From an uncultured Geobacter sp. (lineage in GTDB: Bacteria; Desulfobacterota; Desulfuromonadia; Geobacterales; Geobacteraceae), in NCBI GenBank assembly GCA_903925075.1, contig CAIYDQ010000124.1:1-35629 (forward strand): 35,629 nucleotides of DNA, in the 5' to 3' direction. The notes under the pieces were generated by a model, which saw only the letters and a program-made list of their open reading frames with translations, did no database searches and was not told where the DNA came from. Below are positions 34,340 to 35,629 of this stretch, piece after piece; position 1 is the first letter of the stretch; each line of letters starts with the position of its first letter. The translations under genes were made by a program, and so were the position numbers.

Positions 34340-35503
34340 ATGAAAAACAAAATGATTATCTTGCTTTGTCTGTCGGCCTTCGTCCTGCTCCTGTCTTTTC
34401 CCGGGAACGCGCTGGCTGGGAAGCCGGCCCTGAAACTGGGAGTGAACCTGGACACGACCGGATACGCGGCGTGGCTGGGAGAGCCGGAACTGCGGGCCAT
34501 TCAGCTCTATGCCGAGCAGGTCAATGCCAAGGGGGGGATCGACGGCCATCCGCTGGAGTTGGTGGTGTATGACAATCAGAGTAATCCGGAGAGGTCGTCG
34601 GCCAACGTCAAGAAGATGATTCAGCGCGACAAGGTCGCCGCCATCATCGGCACCTCGATCAACGCCACCTCCAATGCGGCCAAACCGATGGCCCAGGCAG
34701 ACCGAGTGACCATGTACTCCCTCTCCGGATCGTTCGAACCCAATTATGCGGATTCCTACACCTTTGCCAGCTTTGTGCATGCGACCGAGCAGGTGGAGAA
34801 CATCTATGACTATCTCGCCAAAAAAGGGATCAAGCGGGTGGCCGTATTGTGCGCCAACGATTCCACCGGCCAGACCTGGCTCGAGTTGACCACCAGGATA
34901 AGCAAGAAGTTCGGCATGCAGATCGCCACCGAACGCTTCAACATCAACGACATGGACGTCACCTCCCAACTCGCCAAACTGAAGGCCATCAATCCGCAGG
35001 CGCTGATCGTCGGGGTAAGCGGCAAATCCAACGCCGTGGTGGCCAAAAACTTCAACCAGATGGGGTTCAAGATCCCCTACATAACCGGCAGCGGCAATAT
35101 TTCCGAATCCTTTATGAAGCTTATGGAGGGGAACGAACCCGACACCCTGCTGCTCCCCGGCGCCTATTTCGTGGTCTGGAAGGACCTCCCCGCTTCCTAC
35201 CCGCAGAAAAAGATCATGCAGGAGTTCTCCGACGCTTTCGGCAAAAAGTTCGGTAAGTTGCCGGACATCTATGCGGTGGTGGCCTACGACGCCGCCCGGG
35301 TCACGGTGGAGGCGATGAGAAGGGTCAAGGCGCAAGGGCCCCAGGACAGCGGCAGGATCCGCGCCGAAATCGAAAAGATCAAAAATTTCCCCGCCGTCTA
35401 CGGCGGCGCCTACTCCTTCGATAAGAACGATCACCGGGGTCTGAAAAAGGAGTATGCCCCCATGATCCAGGTGAAGGACGGGAAGTTCAGGCTGGCAAGA
35501 TGA
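34340..35503 (+). CDS. ABC transporter substrate-binding protein, Liv family
   Basis: This is a 387-aa periplasmic binding protein of the branched-chain amino acid/amide type (Peripla_BP_6). The signal peptide is visible: MKNKMIILLCLSAFVLLLSF, with cleavage near ALAG. Family pattern: LKLGVNLDTTGYAAWLGEP, then QLYAEQVNAKGGIDGHPLEL and VAAIIGTSINATSNA. Members of this family also bind aromatic and other organic acids, which fits the aldolase neighbour. AAAGGAG lies upstream of the start. Its stop overlaps the next gene (ATGATG). Confidence 0.92.
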   Translation: MKNKMIILLCLSAFVLLLSFPGNALAGKPALKLGVNLDTTGYAAWLGEPELRAIQLYAEQVNAKGGIDGHPLELVVYDNQSNPERSSANVKKMIQRDKVAAIIGTSINATSNAAKPMAQADRVTMYSLSGSFEPNYADSYTFASFVHATEQVENIYDYLAKKGIKRVAVLCANDSTGQTWLELTTRISKKFGMQIATERFNINDMDVTSQLAKLKAINPQALIVGVSGKSNAVVAKNFNQMGFKIPYITGSGNISESFMKLMEGNEPDTLLLPGAYFVVWKDLPASYPQKKIMQEFSDAFGKKFGKLPDIYAVVAYDAARVTVEAMRRVKAQGPQDSGRIRAEIEKIKNFPAVYGGAYSFDKNDHRGLKKEYAPMIQVKDGKFRLAR

Positions 35504-35629
35504 TGACCGACAATCCACAGCTATCGTTGTTCGTTCAATTCGTCTTCGCCGGACTCACCAGCGGGTCCATTTATGCATTGGTGGCGCTGGGATTCAACAT
35601 GATCTACAACGTCACCAGGGTGGTCAACC
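35500..35629 (+). CDS. livH: LivH-type ABC permease, 5' part only (runs off the window)
   Basis: The first 43 codons are visible: MMTDNPQLSLFVQFVFAGLT, then SGSIYALVALGFNMIYNVTR. This is the typical N-terminus of a LivH permease. Its start overlaps the end of the binding-protein gene. The rest, with LivM, LivG and LivF expected, lies beyond the window. Confidence 0.85.
   Translation, partial: MMTDNPQLSLFVQFVFAGLTSGSIYALVALGFNMIYNVTRVVN

Noticed and set aside
33752-35518. 588-aa minus-strand ORF opposite the aldolase and livK genes
   Set aside because: It spans two well-supported plus-strand genes and shows His/Gly-rich shadow composition.

Overview
The window reads as a bacterial chromosome carrying an integrated mobile element. 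Codon use, the tRNA, and the host-side genes (katG, a Mo/W-bisPGD enzyme, a sigma-54 regulator, a Liv-type transporter) suggest a Geobacter-like member of the Desulfuromonadota. That placement is inference, not a database match.

Layout. (1) 21-96: an intact tRNA-Phe(GAA). (2) 50-24404: an integrative element of about 24.3 kb. Its ends are a perfect 47-bp direct repeat of the tRNA-Phe 3' half (50-96 and 24358-24404). Just inside the tRNA lies a tyrosine integrase (436-1575). Pairs of 9-bp repeats with an 11-bp period at both ends look like integrase arm sites. The element then carries an excisionase-like HTH protein, two small unknowns, a replication-type AAA+ protein (3761-5692), a radical SAM protein, a type I restriction-modification operon with two different hsdM genes in tandem (6702-13818), an HExxH protein of unknown family, a second AlpA/excisionase-like protein, a Bro-N protein, an ArdC-like antirestriction protein, a DUF2786 protein, a zinc-ribbon protein and a RadC-like JAMM protein. 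(3) 20056-23274: a four-ORF DDE/AAA transposon, all on the minus strand, inserted within the element and truncating a small CxxC gene. (4) 24405-26700: a decayed host zone with a frameshifted Fic gene and fragments of other genes, including the tail of a sigma-54 regulator. (5) 26750-35629: GC-richer host genes: a Mo/W oxidoreductase-family protein, catalase-peroxidase KatG, a palindromic MITE-like repeat, then a sigma-54-dependent regulator diverging from a class II aldolase - livK - livH operon. The aldolase side has a -24/-12 promoter and five upstream palindromes.

How it fits together. The element has integration (int plus HTH proteins), possible replication (AAA+ protein with nearby iteron-like repeats), entry defence (ArdC-like) and host-protective restriction (type I RM). 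No conjugation genes are visible, so it is more likely an IME or satellite-like island than a self-transmissible ICE. A short repeat family built on ACTCGC/ACTCTC half-sites occurs in three places: inside the 3' end of the replication gene, in the gap before the late HTH/Bro-N genes, and after the DUF2786 gene. It is the best candidate for an element-specific origin or operator. On the host side, the regulator/aldolase/Liv cluster looks like inducible uptake and processing of an organic acid, possibly aromatic.
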